DNA of 64,000 nt, taken from Bacteroidales bacterium. Lineage in GTDB: Bacteria; Bacteroidota; Bacteroidia; Bacteroidales; UBA932. The notes under the pieces were generated by a model. That model was given only the letters and a program-made list of their open reading frames with translations, did no database searches and was not told where the DNA came from. Shown in pieces: positions 8,019-17,500 of the stretch. The stretch covers positions 23,932 to 87,931 of the forward strand of contig JAFRQH010000034.1 in NCBI GenBank assembly GCA_017428725.1. Direction: 5' to 3'. Each line of letters starts with the position of its first letter. Within the stretch, counting starts at the first letter, position 1. The position numbers and the translations under genes are program-made.

Positions 8019-9064
8019 TATTTCCGCAAGGCTGCGCCAACGGCGCTCTCGTAGACGCCGACCATGCGGGAGAGGAGGGCTTCCTTTTCGGCGACGGCGC
8101 AGCAGCTGATGACGGCCCCGTCCACCAGGGCGGCTTCCACGTGGCAGGTAAAGGAGGTACCCTTGCCATCCTTCCCCTTGAAGTTGGTATAGGCGTTGGG
8201 GTAGAGCCCGCTGCCGTCAAACTTGACGCTGTAATTCCTTGTGAGTCCGTAGTTTTTCAGGATGACGTCGGCGAGTTTGCCCACGGAACTCTTCAGCAGT
8301 TCCGACAGCCGCTCGGTGGAGACGCGGTCGGCGTTGGGGAGGACGTCCGGGAGGATGAGCAGGAACATCTGCTCGCAGTCCGCGTGCTTTCCGTCCGGGA
8401 CGATCAGGATGTTCTCGCCGGGATCCATATCGTCGCGCCGGGCGATGGAGAAATCCTTGTCCATGTCGAACGTGATACCGGCGGCGGAAACGGGGCGCGT
8501 AGGCACGAGACCCTGGGGGACGTCCCGGTCCCCGGCCATCAGCTCGCGATAGATGTCGACCAGTTCGTCCAGGTTGCCCTTGTTGTTCGCAATGGCGCAG
8601 CAGCTGATGATGTATCCGTCCGTCAGGGCGGCTTCGGCGTGGAGGAGGAAACGGTCGCCGTTCTGGTCCTTGCCGCTGAGGTCCGAATAGGCGATGGGGC
8701 AGTTCGCATCGTCCTCGAAAGTGATACGGTAGGCCTTGTCCAGGGTATATCCGGAGTACTCCGTGTTCGCGATGACCCAGGCAAATGTGTTCACGGCTCC
8801 GGTCAGCATATCGGAAACTTCCTCCGAGGTGAGGCCGTCGATGCCCTCCAGGGCGTTCGGAAGGACCTTGAGGACCAGCCTGAGGTTGTCGGGATTGGGA
8901 TCCGGGGCGATCCGGAGGGTCTCCCCGTCATCCAACAGCGAACGGCCCCGGATGCTGTATCCGTCAGCAAGGTAGAACGTGATGCCGCCGACGGAGACCT
9001 GCTCCTGGGCGGATAATAGGGTGCTGCAGGAAAGGAGCAGCAGCACGATAAGGATCTTTTTCAT
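8018..9064 (-). CDS. Secreted protein with two copies of an unrecognised domain
   Basis: A 348-residue protein with a signal peptide (MKKILIVLLLLSCSTLLSAQ). The mature part is a tandem duplication of a domain of about 160 residues. Copy 1 begins at VGGITFYLADGYSI and copy 2 at AAGITFDMDKDFSI. Both contain a long middle with a leucine-rich 'LVLKVLPNALE / FLLILPDVLPNAD' segment, a helix 'LTSEEVSDML / LSTERLSELL', and end with 'HAEAALTDGYIISCCAIA / HVEAALVDGAVISCCAVA'. A single copy recurs in the membrane protein at 9876-10628. The start at 9064 gives the signal peptide; upstream in-frame ATGs only add charged residues. It is within the long operon and overlaps the ProX start by one base. Function unknown. 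Confidence 0.75.
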   Translation of the reverse strand: MKKILIVLLLLSCSTLLSAQEQVSVGGITFYLADGYSIRGRSLLDDGETLRIAPDPNPDNLRLVLKVLPNALEGIDGLTSEEVSDMLTGAVNTFAWVIANTEYSGYTLDKAYRITFEDDANCPIAYSDLSGKDQNGDRFLLHAEAALTDGYIISCCAIANNKGNLDELVDIYRELMAGDRDVPQGLVPTRPVSAAGITFDMDKDFSIARRDDMDPGENILIVPDGKHADCEQMFLLILPDVLPNADRVSTERLSELLKSSVGKLADVILKNYGLTRNYSVKFDGSGLYPNAYTNFKGKDGKGTSFTCHVEAALVDGAVISCCAVAEKEALLSRMVGVYESAVGAALRK

Positions 9065-9111
9065 ATTCAGTTTCATTTGTTTGCAATGCATAGGATCCGC
9101 CTTCGACGGAA

Positions 9112-9867
9112 TCACTCCAGGATGTAACGACAGGTCTCGCCGGCCTGGGAGAAGATGGCTGTGCGCCCGTCGGGCAGCAGGACCAGGTGGGCGCGGAGGA
9201 GGGAGTCGGCGGGATTCTCCAGCGCATAGGCACCGCGGCCGAACGGGGCGCTGGCATAGCTCTCCCGAAAATCCAGACTGGGGTAGACCCGCCGGACGGA
9301 TCCGGAGCCGTCTTCCGCCATTTCGAACTGCAGGTAGACGCCTTCGGGATCGAGTTCTTCGCGGTATTTCCTGCCATTGACGGCCCGCGTGTCGGCCGTC
9401 AGGCGTGGCACGGAAGGATCCCAGCTGCCGTCCGGGCCCGCATAATAACCGTCGAAGGCATAGATGTCGTGGGCCTTGCAGCCGCTCTCATCCACAAAAT
9501 AGCATTTGTCCTCCGCCACCCAGACGCTGCGGCGCTGCAAGCCGTCTGCGTGTCGCACATAAATGGCCTCGCCGGACTGGAGCGTCTCAAAACTGCCGTT
9601 GCGGATGGCGTAGGTGTCCGGGGTATAGTTCCCCTCTTCCCGGCAGACCTCCCGCGGATCGCGGATTCTCAGGCCGAAGGTGACGAAGGCACCTCCGTCC
9701 ATGCCCGTGTGGGCCGTCTGGTCTTCGTAGGCCTCGTATTCCGTCAGCCAGGGGTCATCGTCCCCGCCGGGCGGCCTCTCCGGGCGTGAGCCCAGCAGGT
9801 AGAGGCCACCCACGATTGCGGCTCCGAGACCGAGCAGCCAGCCGATGATCTTACCAATGGCGCTCAT
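9112..9867 (-). CDS. Membrane-anchored protein of unknown function
   Basis: A 251-residue protein with an N-terminal membrane helix (GKIIGWLLGLGAAIVGGLYLLG, residues about 5-26, here only partly a signal anchor) followed by a soluble, probably periplasmic, domain of about 215 residues. The soluble part is rich in acidic and aromatic residues and looks like beta structure that binds or wraps (GEAIYVRHADGLQRRSVWVAEDK; LDPEGVYLQF). Three cysteines are scattered and form no metal motif. I do not recognise the family. It lies 8 bases after the single-domain PQ-rich protein and 47 bases before the two-domain secreted protein, and shares the operon of the three giant paralogues. Confidence 0.7.
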   Translation of the reverse strand: MSAIGKIIGWLLGLGAAIVGGLYLLGSRPERPPGGDDDPWLTEYEAYEDQTAHTGMDGGAFVTFGLRIRDPREVCREEGNYTPDTYAIRNGSFETLQSGEAIYVRHADGLQRRSVWVAEDKCYFVDESGCKAHDIYAFDGYYAGPDGSWDPSVPRLTADTRAVNGRKYREELDPEGVYLQFEMAEDGSGSVRRVYPSLDFRESYASAPFGRGAYALENPADSLLRAHLVLLPDGRTAIFSQAGETCRYILE

Positions 9868-9875
9868 AGGGCGGA

Positions 9876-10628
9876 TTAACGGTTCCTGGCTCCCTCGACG
9901 ACGTTTTCATAGATGCCGACCATCCGGGAAAGCATCCTCTCGCTGCCGGCGACGGCGCAACTGCCGATGACGGTCGAGCCGTCCACGAGAGCGGTCTCCG
10001 CGTGGCAGTAGAAGGGATTGCCGTTGTCGTCCTCCCCATCGAAAGTGGTATATGCGATGGGGAAAACCTTGGATTCGTCGAACGTGACGGGATAGTCCAG
10101 GTCGACGCCAAGGTTTCCGGCAACGTTGTCGGCCAGTTTGCGGACCGAATCTTTCAGCAGCGCCGAGAGCTGTTCGGTGGACAAGTCTCCGGCGTCGTCC
10201 ATGATGCCGGGCAGCAGGATCAGCTGCATCATATCGATGTCGGAGCCGCTGTCATCCGGAGTAAGGACGACGTTCGCTCCGTTTTCCAGCGGGAACTGTT
10301 CGGCGACGGAGAAGCCGTCGTCCAGGTCGAAGGTGATTCCTGCAAGGGTCTCGGGATGGGTGCTCACGGGCTTCAGGGAGTCCAGACCCCCCTTCAACTT
10401 GCCGGTGAACTGCTCGATGTAGGCCCTGATCTCGGGAGGGATGCTGGAGGAGAACTTGGGATACAGGTAGATTCCGGCACCGATCAGTGCGGCCAGGACC
10501 ACGAGGGTGGAGAGGCATCCGCCTCTCTTCCTTCTCTTCGGGGCAGGGGGCTGCGGGGGCGGATAATAAGGCTGCTGCGGCCCGTAATAGGGCTGCTGTC
10601 CGTAATTCTGGTAGGGATTGTTTGGCAT
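9876..10628 (-). CDS. PQ/Y-rich membrane protein with one copy of the duplicated domain
   Basis: A 250-residue protein. Residues 1-30 are a low-complexity stretch of P, Q, Y and N; a basic patch (PKRRKRGG) and a membrane helix (LSTLVVLAALIGAGIYLYP) follow. The basic side before the helix suggests the PQ-rich tail is cytoplasmic and the rest periplasmic. The outer part carries one copy of the domain that is doubled in the secreted protein at 8018-9064: it starts LAGITFDLDDGFSV, contains LSTEQLSALLKDSV and ends HAETALVDGSTVIGSCAVA. The PQ-rich leader is like those of the zinc-ribbon proteins in the same operon but without the zinc ribbon. It is 27 bases after giant paralogue 1. Confidence 0.75.
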   Translation of the reverse strand: MPNNPYQNYGQQPYYGPQQPYYPPPQPPAPKRRKRGGCLSTLVVLAALIGAGIYLYPKFSSSIPPEIRAYIEQFTGKLKGGLDSLKPVSTHPETLAGITFDLDDGFSVAEQFPLENGANVVLTPDDSGSDIDMMQLILLPGIMDDAGDLSTEQLSALLKDSVRKLADNVAGNLGVDLDYPVTFDESKVFPIAYTTFDGEDDNGNPFYCHAETALVDGSTVIGSCAVAGSERMLSRMVGIYENVVEGARNR

Positions 10629-10655
10629 GGTGAAATGTATCTTAAAGATTTAGAA

Positions 10656-13600
10656 TCATTTAGCGTCTTCTTCTTTCCAGGTTTCTTCAAGACCGCCCTT
10701 GATGGTCTCCCGGGCGGCGCCGCTGAGGTCGTCGGGGAGTATGCGGATGTTGCTGGAATACGAAGGGCCCTTCTTGATGATCTCATCGACTTCGGTGATC
10801 AGCGAGAAGGCTTTCTCCGTCTCCTTGGCCAGGGATTTCCCCTGGACCCGGTAGGACGCATAGAACTCGATGAGGGCCCCGCTGTCGCCCCTGCCGGAGC
10901 GGGAGAGCATGTCCTCGATGCGCCCCCGGAGTTCGTAGGCGGAGCGGACTTTGTCGAGGTTCAGCTTGTTGAACTCGCCGAAGTGCTCGACCACCTCCAG
11001 TTTGGACTCCAGGGTGCGGTCCATCCCTTTTGGATACTGACGGGCGGCTTCGCGCAGGTGGCTGAGCGCTTCCTCCTCGTAAACAGCCTTCCATTCGGGG
11101 TCTGCGGTTTTCGAGGCTTTTTCCATGCAGGACTCGAACTGGTCGATTTCCTGCCTGATCTTGTGGGTCTGTACTTTCTGGACAAGTTTCGCATCGTCGA
11201 AGGCCTGGGCGGCCGTCTCTTTGGGGTTAACCACTTTCGACACGTCGGAGCCGAAGGATTCGGGCCCATCGAAAGAAACGGCGGTCTGCTCCGCCTTGAA
11301 GGCGAGCTTGTCCGCGTCCCAGGGCGAGAAATTCTTGCTTCCGGTGGCCTGGAAGCAGTATTCGTCGTTCCAGAAGCGGCTGGCCACTTCCTCGGGCAGG
11401 TCTTTGCCGCGCACCCGGATGGTGAAGTCGTGGTCCATGCCCACTTTCTTGCAGGAGAAGGCGGACTTGGCGGAATTGCCGGTGGCCTCGAAGAAGGTGA
11501 TCTCGGATTCGTGCACGCCGAACTTCTGCGCGAGCTGTTTCTTCAGGGCCTGTTTCACGTGTCCGTGAAGGATCTCGTTTTCGGTGGTGAAGCGCCAGCG
11601 GTATTTGTCCAGGCCCTTGGTGGCGTTGAAATAATTCTTCGCATAGCGGTCGCACTGGATCGAGAGCACCAGTCTCTTGAGCTCTTCCGGGGAGATGTCC
11701 GGCGAATTGCAGGCCTTGATGAATTCCTTCACCTTCTTTTCACCCATCTTGATGGCCCGCTCCTCGATCGCCTTCAGTCCCTTCAGGTCCGGCGAAGAAT
11801 CCAGGGCGGCCTTGCCGAGCTGCATGTTCTTCCTGCCGAGCAGACGGCCGTCGATGCGCAGTGCGCCGATTTTGCGGGCGCCACGGGAGATCTTGCTGAC
11901 GAAACGCACGGAAGAATAGCTCCTGCACAGACTCCGTTCGATGGCGCGGATGTCCCGGTGGAATTCGTGCCCCATCTCCTGGAGCGCCTGGCCGAACTGG
12001 GTGCTGGAGACCTTGCTCAGGCCCTTCTGCCAGGCCAGGCTTTCCAGGATTTCCTCGCCGGCGAACTTGGCGCCTACAAAGAAGTTGTCGAAGAAGGTGT
12101 TGTCGTAGTTCTCGCCGGCTTTCCGGCACTCGAGCAGGAAACGTTTCGGCGTGTAGTACAGCATCTCGGAATAGCCCAGCGTGACGAATCCGAGCACCAT
12201 GCGGCCCATGATGGTCTTCGGCTCATGTTCTTCGAACGTCTCCATGCACATGTTGAAGCCGTCCCCGAAATAGACCTCCTCCCAGACATAGGTGTTCTCG
12301 GCGACGAACAGGGGACCGACCTGGCCGGTCACGGTGCGCCTGAAGAGCTTGTCAGCCTGGTAATAATCAGGCATATAGAAACCGAAGCGCTCGTCGAAGG
12401 AGTCGAGCATCAGCTCGCATTTGTAGATCAGGGCCTTGAACTCCTCGCTGTCCTGCAGGCCCGTCAGGCGGGTGATCATGTGCAGGAGTTTCTCCCGGAC
12501 CTGGTTGTCGAACTTGATCAGTTTGTTCAGCTCGGCAGTGTCGTCGACCATCCGGATGGGCATCGAGATGACCATCGAGGTCTGCTTGGCCTCGAAACTG
12601 CGGCCCTTGTAGCTGGCGACCGCCGTGATGGCGGCTTTGCAGCGGTTGGGCGGCAGCATGATGGAGGCTGGGACGATCTCATAGACAAGGGTCATCGTGC
12701 TGCCCTTCACGTCGGCATGCTGGCTGATCGGACGGGAATCGAAGCCGAACTGTTTCAGTTCCAATCCGAGCATATGGACCGGCTCGGTGGTCTCGGCGCC
12801 TTTCTTCCCAAACCACTCCAGCGACTCGGGGATGTCTTCGAAGCGGACTTCCAGCCCCTCGGGCGGCGGGGAGCCGATCATGTTCTTGTCCCGGTCCCAG
12901 ACGAACAGGGTGATGTCCATCCGGGTGTGGGCGGGGACGAATTCCTCGTCATAGCTGGTGGGCTGCACTTCCGTGGTGTTGATGCCCTCGGAGCCCTTGA
13001 CCACCGGATAGGCCTTGATGTGGCCGAGTTCCATGCGCAGGCCCTCGTAGAAGCGGTGGACGGGCAGGCGCTCCGTGATCTTCCGCTCCTGGGTGCCGAC
13101 ATTCTGCCGGGCGGTGATGCTCAGATAGCAGTTGTCCATGCAGCCTGCCATGTTGGCCGGGATTTCCGTCAGGCAGTCCGTCAGGTCCACGCTCCAGGAA
13201 TTTTCCTTGTCCGGCCGGACACGGGAGGACAGGGAGAAGGTATTCTTCGGGTCACCCTCCAGCACGGCATCGAAAGCGGGTTCCTGGGCAAAGCCGTGGA
13301 CATAGAAATAGATGGTTTCCGTGTTGCGCTGCCCGGCCACGAAGGTGATGTTGTCCTGGCAGAAGCGGATCTGCAGGTTGTCTTCTATGAAGAAATTGAG
13401 CTGGTTGCGCAGGATTCCCGTCGCGGTCTCGAAACAGAAGACGATCGAACCCTTGGCCGGGACGGGGCCTCCGGTGGGCTCCGGAACCCGGAGGGAGGCG
13501 GACTTGTACTTGCCCGACATGCGGGTGTCGAGCACCTGGATGTTTTCGCCCTCGAGGATGCGGATTGTCGCCGTGAGGTCCGGCCGCTCCCGGCGCTGCC

Positions 13601-14507
13601 CGTCGAAGGTGGTCTCCTCGATGCGGGCGCCGACCACCTTCGGCTGGTCGCCCACCCGGAGGGTGTCGCCGAATTCCTTGTAGAGGATCATCCGGAAGCT
13701 GCTGGGATGGCGCTTCGGCTTCTCTTCCTGCGGCTCGGGAGGCTCGTTGCCGCCTTTCTTGTTCTTCCGGTTCTTCCGAAGCCGGTTCACGGCCAGGATG
13801 CCGACCACGGAGCCGCCGATCCAGAAGAGAGCGGGGGGAATCTCCAGCCCGCCGGACTCCCCGGGCGTGTCCGTCGCATCCTGTTCGAAGCCGTATTCCG
13901 GCTTGTCCCCGACATATTTGTAGTGATAGATCCGGCCTCCGCTGACCCCGGAGACGGATTTTCCGTCCACGGTGATCGGGGTGTTCAGGCTGGCCACCAC
14001 CGAGATGGTCAGGGTGGATTCCGCCGTGGGGGTGAACCGTTCCTCGTGCATGTCCACCTCCGGCCGGCGCGACACGGTCCCGCTTGCGGTCACCTCCGTG
14101 CGCCATTGGAAGGGGTTGTTGTTGCGGGTATAGTCCCGGCATTCATAGGGATCCCACATGGCCACCGTGACGGTCAGGCTCATCATTTTCGCCCGCTGCA
14201 TCAGCCTGGCCGTGGCGGGGTCTGGGCAGTTGATCTGCACCGGGATTCCCAGTTTGGCTTCATCCCCGAACTTGATCTTGTCGGCAAAATCCGGCCAGCT
14301 GAAACTGGTGCCGTTGGCGGATCCGCTGGTGACGACGGTCACGGAATTCTTCCCGACCTTGAACTGGAAGCTGCCGCCGGATCCGCCGGTCATCGTAACT
14401 TTGTCGAGGACCCAGTAGCCCTCGGCCGCGCGGCCGGGCTGGGCGGCGAGCAGCAGGATGATGGCTGAGAGCCAGGGGAGGAGTCGGTAAAGGAACTTCA
14501 TAAGCAT
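10656..14507 (-). CDS. Giant membrane protein, paralogue 1 of 3
   Basis: A 1,283-residue protein I do not recognise. It has a signal peptide (residues 1-28, ends GRAAEG), a periplasmic beta-rich domain to about 222 starting GYWVLDK, one membrane helix (about 223-241) and a strongly basic stretch (RLRKNRKNKKGG) that puts the remaining 1,040 residues in the cytoplasm. The cytoplasmic part has several beta/Ig-like modules (SSFRMILYKEFGDTLRVGD, residue about 270), a middle with FDERFGFYMPDYY, then a helical C-terminus containing ESEITFFEATGN and MDHDFTIRV (about 1000-1030). All these motifs recur in paralogue 3 and more weakly in paralogue 2. The start at 14507 overlaps the stop of paralogue 2 by one base (TGATG). 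Confidence 0.8.
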   Translation of the reverse strand: MLMKFLYRLLPWLSAIILLLAAQPGRAAEGYWVLDKVTMTGGSGGSFQFKVGKNSVTVVTSGSANGTSFSWPDFADKIKFGDEAKLGIPVQINCPDPATARLMQRAKMMSLTVTVAMWDPYECRDYTRNNNPFQWRTEVTASGTVSRRPEVDMHEERFTPTAESTLTISVVASLNTPITVDGKSVSGVSGGRIYHYKYVGDKPEYGFEQDATDTPGESGGLEIPPALFWIGGSVVGILAVNRLRKNRKNKKGGNEPPEPQEEKPKRHPSSFRMILYKEFGDTLRVGDQPKVVGARIEETTFDGQRRERPDLTATIRILEGENIQVLDTRMSGKYKSASLRVPEPTGGPVPAKGSIVFCFETATGILRNQLNFFIEDNLQIRFCQDNITFVAGQRNTETIYFYVHGFAQEPAFDAVLEGDPKNTFSLSSRVRPDKENSWSVDLTDCLTEIPANMAGCMDNCYLSITARQNVGTQERKITERLPVHRFYEGLRMELGHIKAYPVVKGSEGINTTEVQPTSYDEEFVPAHTRMDITLFVWDRDKNMIGSPPPEGLEVRFEDIPESLEWFGKKGAETTEPVHMLGLELKQFGFDSRPISQHADVKGSTMTLVYEIVPASIMLPPNRCKAAITAVASYKGRSFEAKQTSMVISMPIRMVDDTAELNKLIKFDNQVREKLLHMITRLTGLQDSEEFKALIYKCELMLDSFDERFGFYMPDYYQADKLFRRTVTGQVGPLFVAENTYVWEEVYFGDGFNMCMETFEEHEPKTIMGRMVLGFVTLGYSEMLYYTPKRFLLECRKAGENYDNTFFDNFFVGAKFAGEEILESLAWQKGLSKVSSTQFGQALQEMGHEFHRDIRAIERSLCRSYSSVRFVSKISRGARKIGALRIDGRLLGRKNMQLGKAALDSSPDLKGLKAIEERAIKMGEKKVKEFIKACNSPDISPEELKRLVLSIQCDRYAKNYFNATKGLDKYRWRFTTENEILHGHVKQALKKQLAQKFGVHESEITFFEATGNSAKSAFSCKKVGMDHDFTIRVRGKDLPEEVASRFWNDEYCFQATGSKNFSPWDADKLAFKAEQTAVSFDGPESFGSDVSKVVNPKETAAQAFDDAKLVQKVQTHKIRQEIDQFESCMEKASKTADPEWKAVYEEEALSHLREAARQYPKGMDRTLESKLEVVEHFGEFNKLNLDKVRSAYELRGRIEDMLSRSGRGDSGALIEFYASYRVQGKSLAKETEKAFSLITEVDEIIKKGPSYSSNIRILPDDLSGAARETIKGGLEETWKEEDAK

Positions 14508-17500
14508 CAACTTTCAACGCGAAGCTCGATTTCCTTGAGCTTCCCGGGAATATCCTCGAATCTGAGACCGTAGTTTTCTTTGAGCATCTTCTTGAGGTCC
14601 GTGACGCTGAGGCTGAAAGGCCCCTGAGTCGAGACCTCGCTGTGCCTGATCAGCTGGAAGGCTTCCATCTCCTGCCGGGTGATGCGGTCCACGGTGCCGT
14701 TGTACGTGGAGCGGGGTACGGTGCTGTTGAAGAACAGTTTGTTCGCCTGCCGCATCGCCTCTTCCTCCTTGGCCAGGGCTTCGCCGATCAGGCCGCTCTC
14801 CTCCAGCTTGGCCGCCTGATCCAGCCAGCCCTTCGGTTTGTGCTCGAAGGCCCGGGTGACCTTGTCCAGGTCGACGAACTTCTCGGAGAAATGCTCAGGC
14901 TTGAAGGCGCGGCCGAGGTCTTCGGGGCCGTTGCCGATCCGCTCCGGGGAAGCCACCTGGACGACGGCCTGGTCGCCCTGCTCCATGGTCAGGCCCGTGG
15001 TTTCCTGGTATGCCTGGCCATAGCTCTCCTCCGCCAGCTCCTGCGAGATGTCCTCAGGGACGGGATGGGGGTTGGACTTGGTGGGTCTCTTCCGCACCGA
15101 GATGGATACGTCCCGGTCCCGGGTGAGGGAGAGGCCGTTCTCGAGGGCCTCCCGGTTGCTGTTGGTGGCACCGTAGATGATCACGTCGTCCTCGTCGACA
15201 ACCTCGCCCATCCCGCGCAGTTTCTCGACGACGTTCTGCTTGGTCTTGAGGTCGATGAGGTCGTAGTCCTTCTTCAGGATCTTGTAATAGCCGGAACGGA
15301 CGTTGGTGGCCCATTCGCCGTTGTAGAGGGCGAGTTGCTTCTGGGCGATCTTGTCCGTCTGGATTTCGTATGCGAGCCGGCGGAAGGCCTCTTCCGCCTC
15401 AGGGGTCTTGTAGCGGCTCATCTCGATGTAGTTCCGCTCGAGTTCCTTGACCTTCCTGAGCCCCTTGATGTTGGCTTCGCGGCAGGCGAGGTCCTCGGCC
15501 ATGTCCTCCGGCGACCACTTGGCATTCTTGCGCCAGTCGCGGATCAGTTCCTCGATGCTCCGGCGGGAGCTGTCGAGGGCGTTTTTGGCATTCCCGAGCT
15601 GGGCGATGGTCTTGCGGCCGAAATTCTCGGTGGCGAAGGCGTGGAGGTCGTGCGCAATCACGCGGAGGTCCTTGCCCAGGACACCGAGGCTCTGCCGGAC
15701 GTCGCCGATGACCTTGGCGGCGAAATTGGCCGCATTGGCTGCCAGTTCCGGGTGGTAGTGCGCGATCATCTCGCCATATCCCGACAGGGTCGTCTTGATG
15801 AAGTACTCGGTGGCGAATTCGATGCCGACGACCTTGACGCCCGCGAAGAAGGCCTCCCACGCACCGCCCGGGGCCTTGGGGTTGTTGACCGCATCGATCA
15901 TCTCCCGCGGGACGCGGATGGCGGTCAGGGCCGTCTCCGACCAGCCGAGCGAGAGGATGCCGAGGCTGAGCCGGGTCCAGAAGCCGCCGTGGTCTTCGAG
16001 CCATTGCTCGGCCTGCGCGCTGGTCTGGGCCAGCGCCAGCATCAGGTCGGCGGCCAGGCCCATCTCCTCGACTGGTTCCGCATCGGCGTTGGCTCCCGCA
16101 ATCCGGCCCGAGACGAAGTCCAGGAAGGTGCTGCGGACCAGGTAGACCAGCCCCGGATCGTAGCCGAAGCGGCGGTCATAGCCGTGCAGCAGCATCTCTG
16201 CGAGGCGGAAGACGGGGCCGATGTTCTTGAGCAGGCTGTGATCCAGGATGTAGCTCCGGATGTGTATGAGATTGCTCGTGATGGCGTCGTCGGACTCGCC
16301 GGAGTCCGCTCCTTCCTGGCGGAGCGGCTGGCTGGTGAGCCAGGCTTCCTGGTCAGCCGTGTACATCTTGCCGTCCCAGGGGAACTCCACGTGGATGTTG
16401 ATCTTGCGGCGGGCGGGGGCGTCGAGCACAGCGCAGGAATAAAGGTAGCAGCTGGTGCTGTTGTCCGGCAGGATCTCCTTGACGAAATACTGGAGCCGGA
16501 CCTTGTCCACGACTTCCTGGTCGCTCATCCCCCGGGTGCCCTTGCTGAGGTAGTCCGTGGCCGCGGCGTCCGCCTCGGCGCCCAGCGGCTCGGCGCGGAG
16601 CACGACCTGCCTGGGATCCGGCACCATCCGGGTGAGACGGTGTTTCTCCTCGTCCCAGTAGATGAAGGAGAGGGTGGCGGGCGTGAGGGCGGGGGCATAG
16701 CTCTTGCCGTTCGTGGAGACCTTGAGCTCTTCGCGGTGCACGCCCGGCTCGTAACGCACGAGGAAGCAGGGCACGAAGTAATCGGCCTTGAAGGCGAGGC
16801 CCATGTTGAAGCGCAGGATCGGGAAAGTGCCGGAGACCTCGTGCTCGTCGGAATCCTTCGCTTCGACCTTCAGGGTACAGGGGATGTATTCGCCCGCCGG
16901 CCCGCGCGTCTTGTCGACCTCGTCGATGATGGCGTACCACAGCCCCGGTTTCTCGCCCTTTTCGGCGGAGACCCGGTAGCACTTGTCGATGGAGACATCG
17001 ACCTCGGCGTCTTCGTTCACGCCGGACACGAGGAAGGGGAGCCGCTCCTGCCGGTCGTGGCCGGACGGCAGGGTGAGGTTGGGCTGGAAAAAGTCGACGC
17101 GCCCCTCCTGGATCTTGAAGACGGTCTGCATCCGCAGGGTGCCGCCGGGGCCGCTGAAGGAGAACACGATGAAACCTTCCGCCGGATCCTCCTTGGGATA
17201 CTTGTCCACACAGATCTGGGCGGTGCGGTAGCGGGGGGACATCCCGGTGGCGAGGATGCGGATGTTGCGGCCTTCCGTGATCTCGATCCGGGAGGTGTAC
17301 TCCTTGCACTCGATGTGTTTCCCGTCCGGGGTGATCTCCTCGATGCGGGCACCGACGATCTGGGGCTTGTCCCCGACCATCAGCGTGTCGCCGAACTCCT
17401 TGTAGAGGAGCATCCGGAAGGTACTGGGTTTCTTCGGCGCCGTATTTTCGGGCTGCGGAGCCTTCCCGGCGGGGGCTTTCTCTTTGCGCTTCCTGTTTCG

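Noticed and set aside
11400..11500. A firm nucleotidyltransferase call for the giants
   Set aside because: The spacing between the small-residue motif and DxD is longer than in known nucleotidyltransferases, so I keep it as a hypothesis only.
10002..14468. A 1,488-codon open frame on the plus strand opposite giant paralogue 1 (and similar ones at 14642-18919 and 19388-22933)
   Set aside because: The translations are repetitive in V, G, D, H and L with no domain or signal, and their frame mirrors the codon phase of the real gene. This is the usual antisense shadow of a GC-rich coding region.
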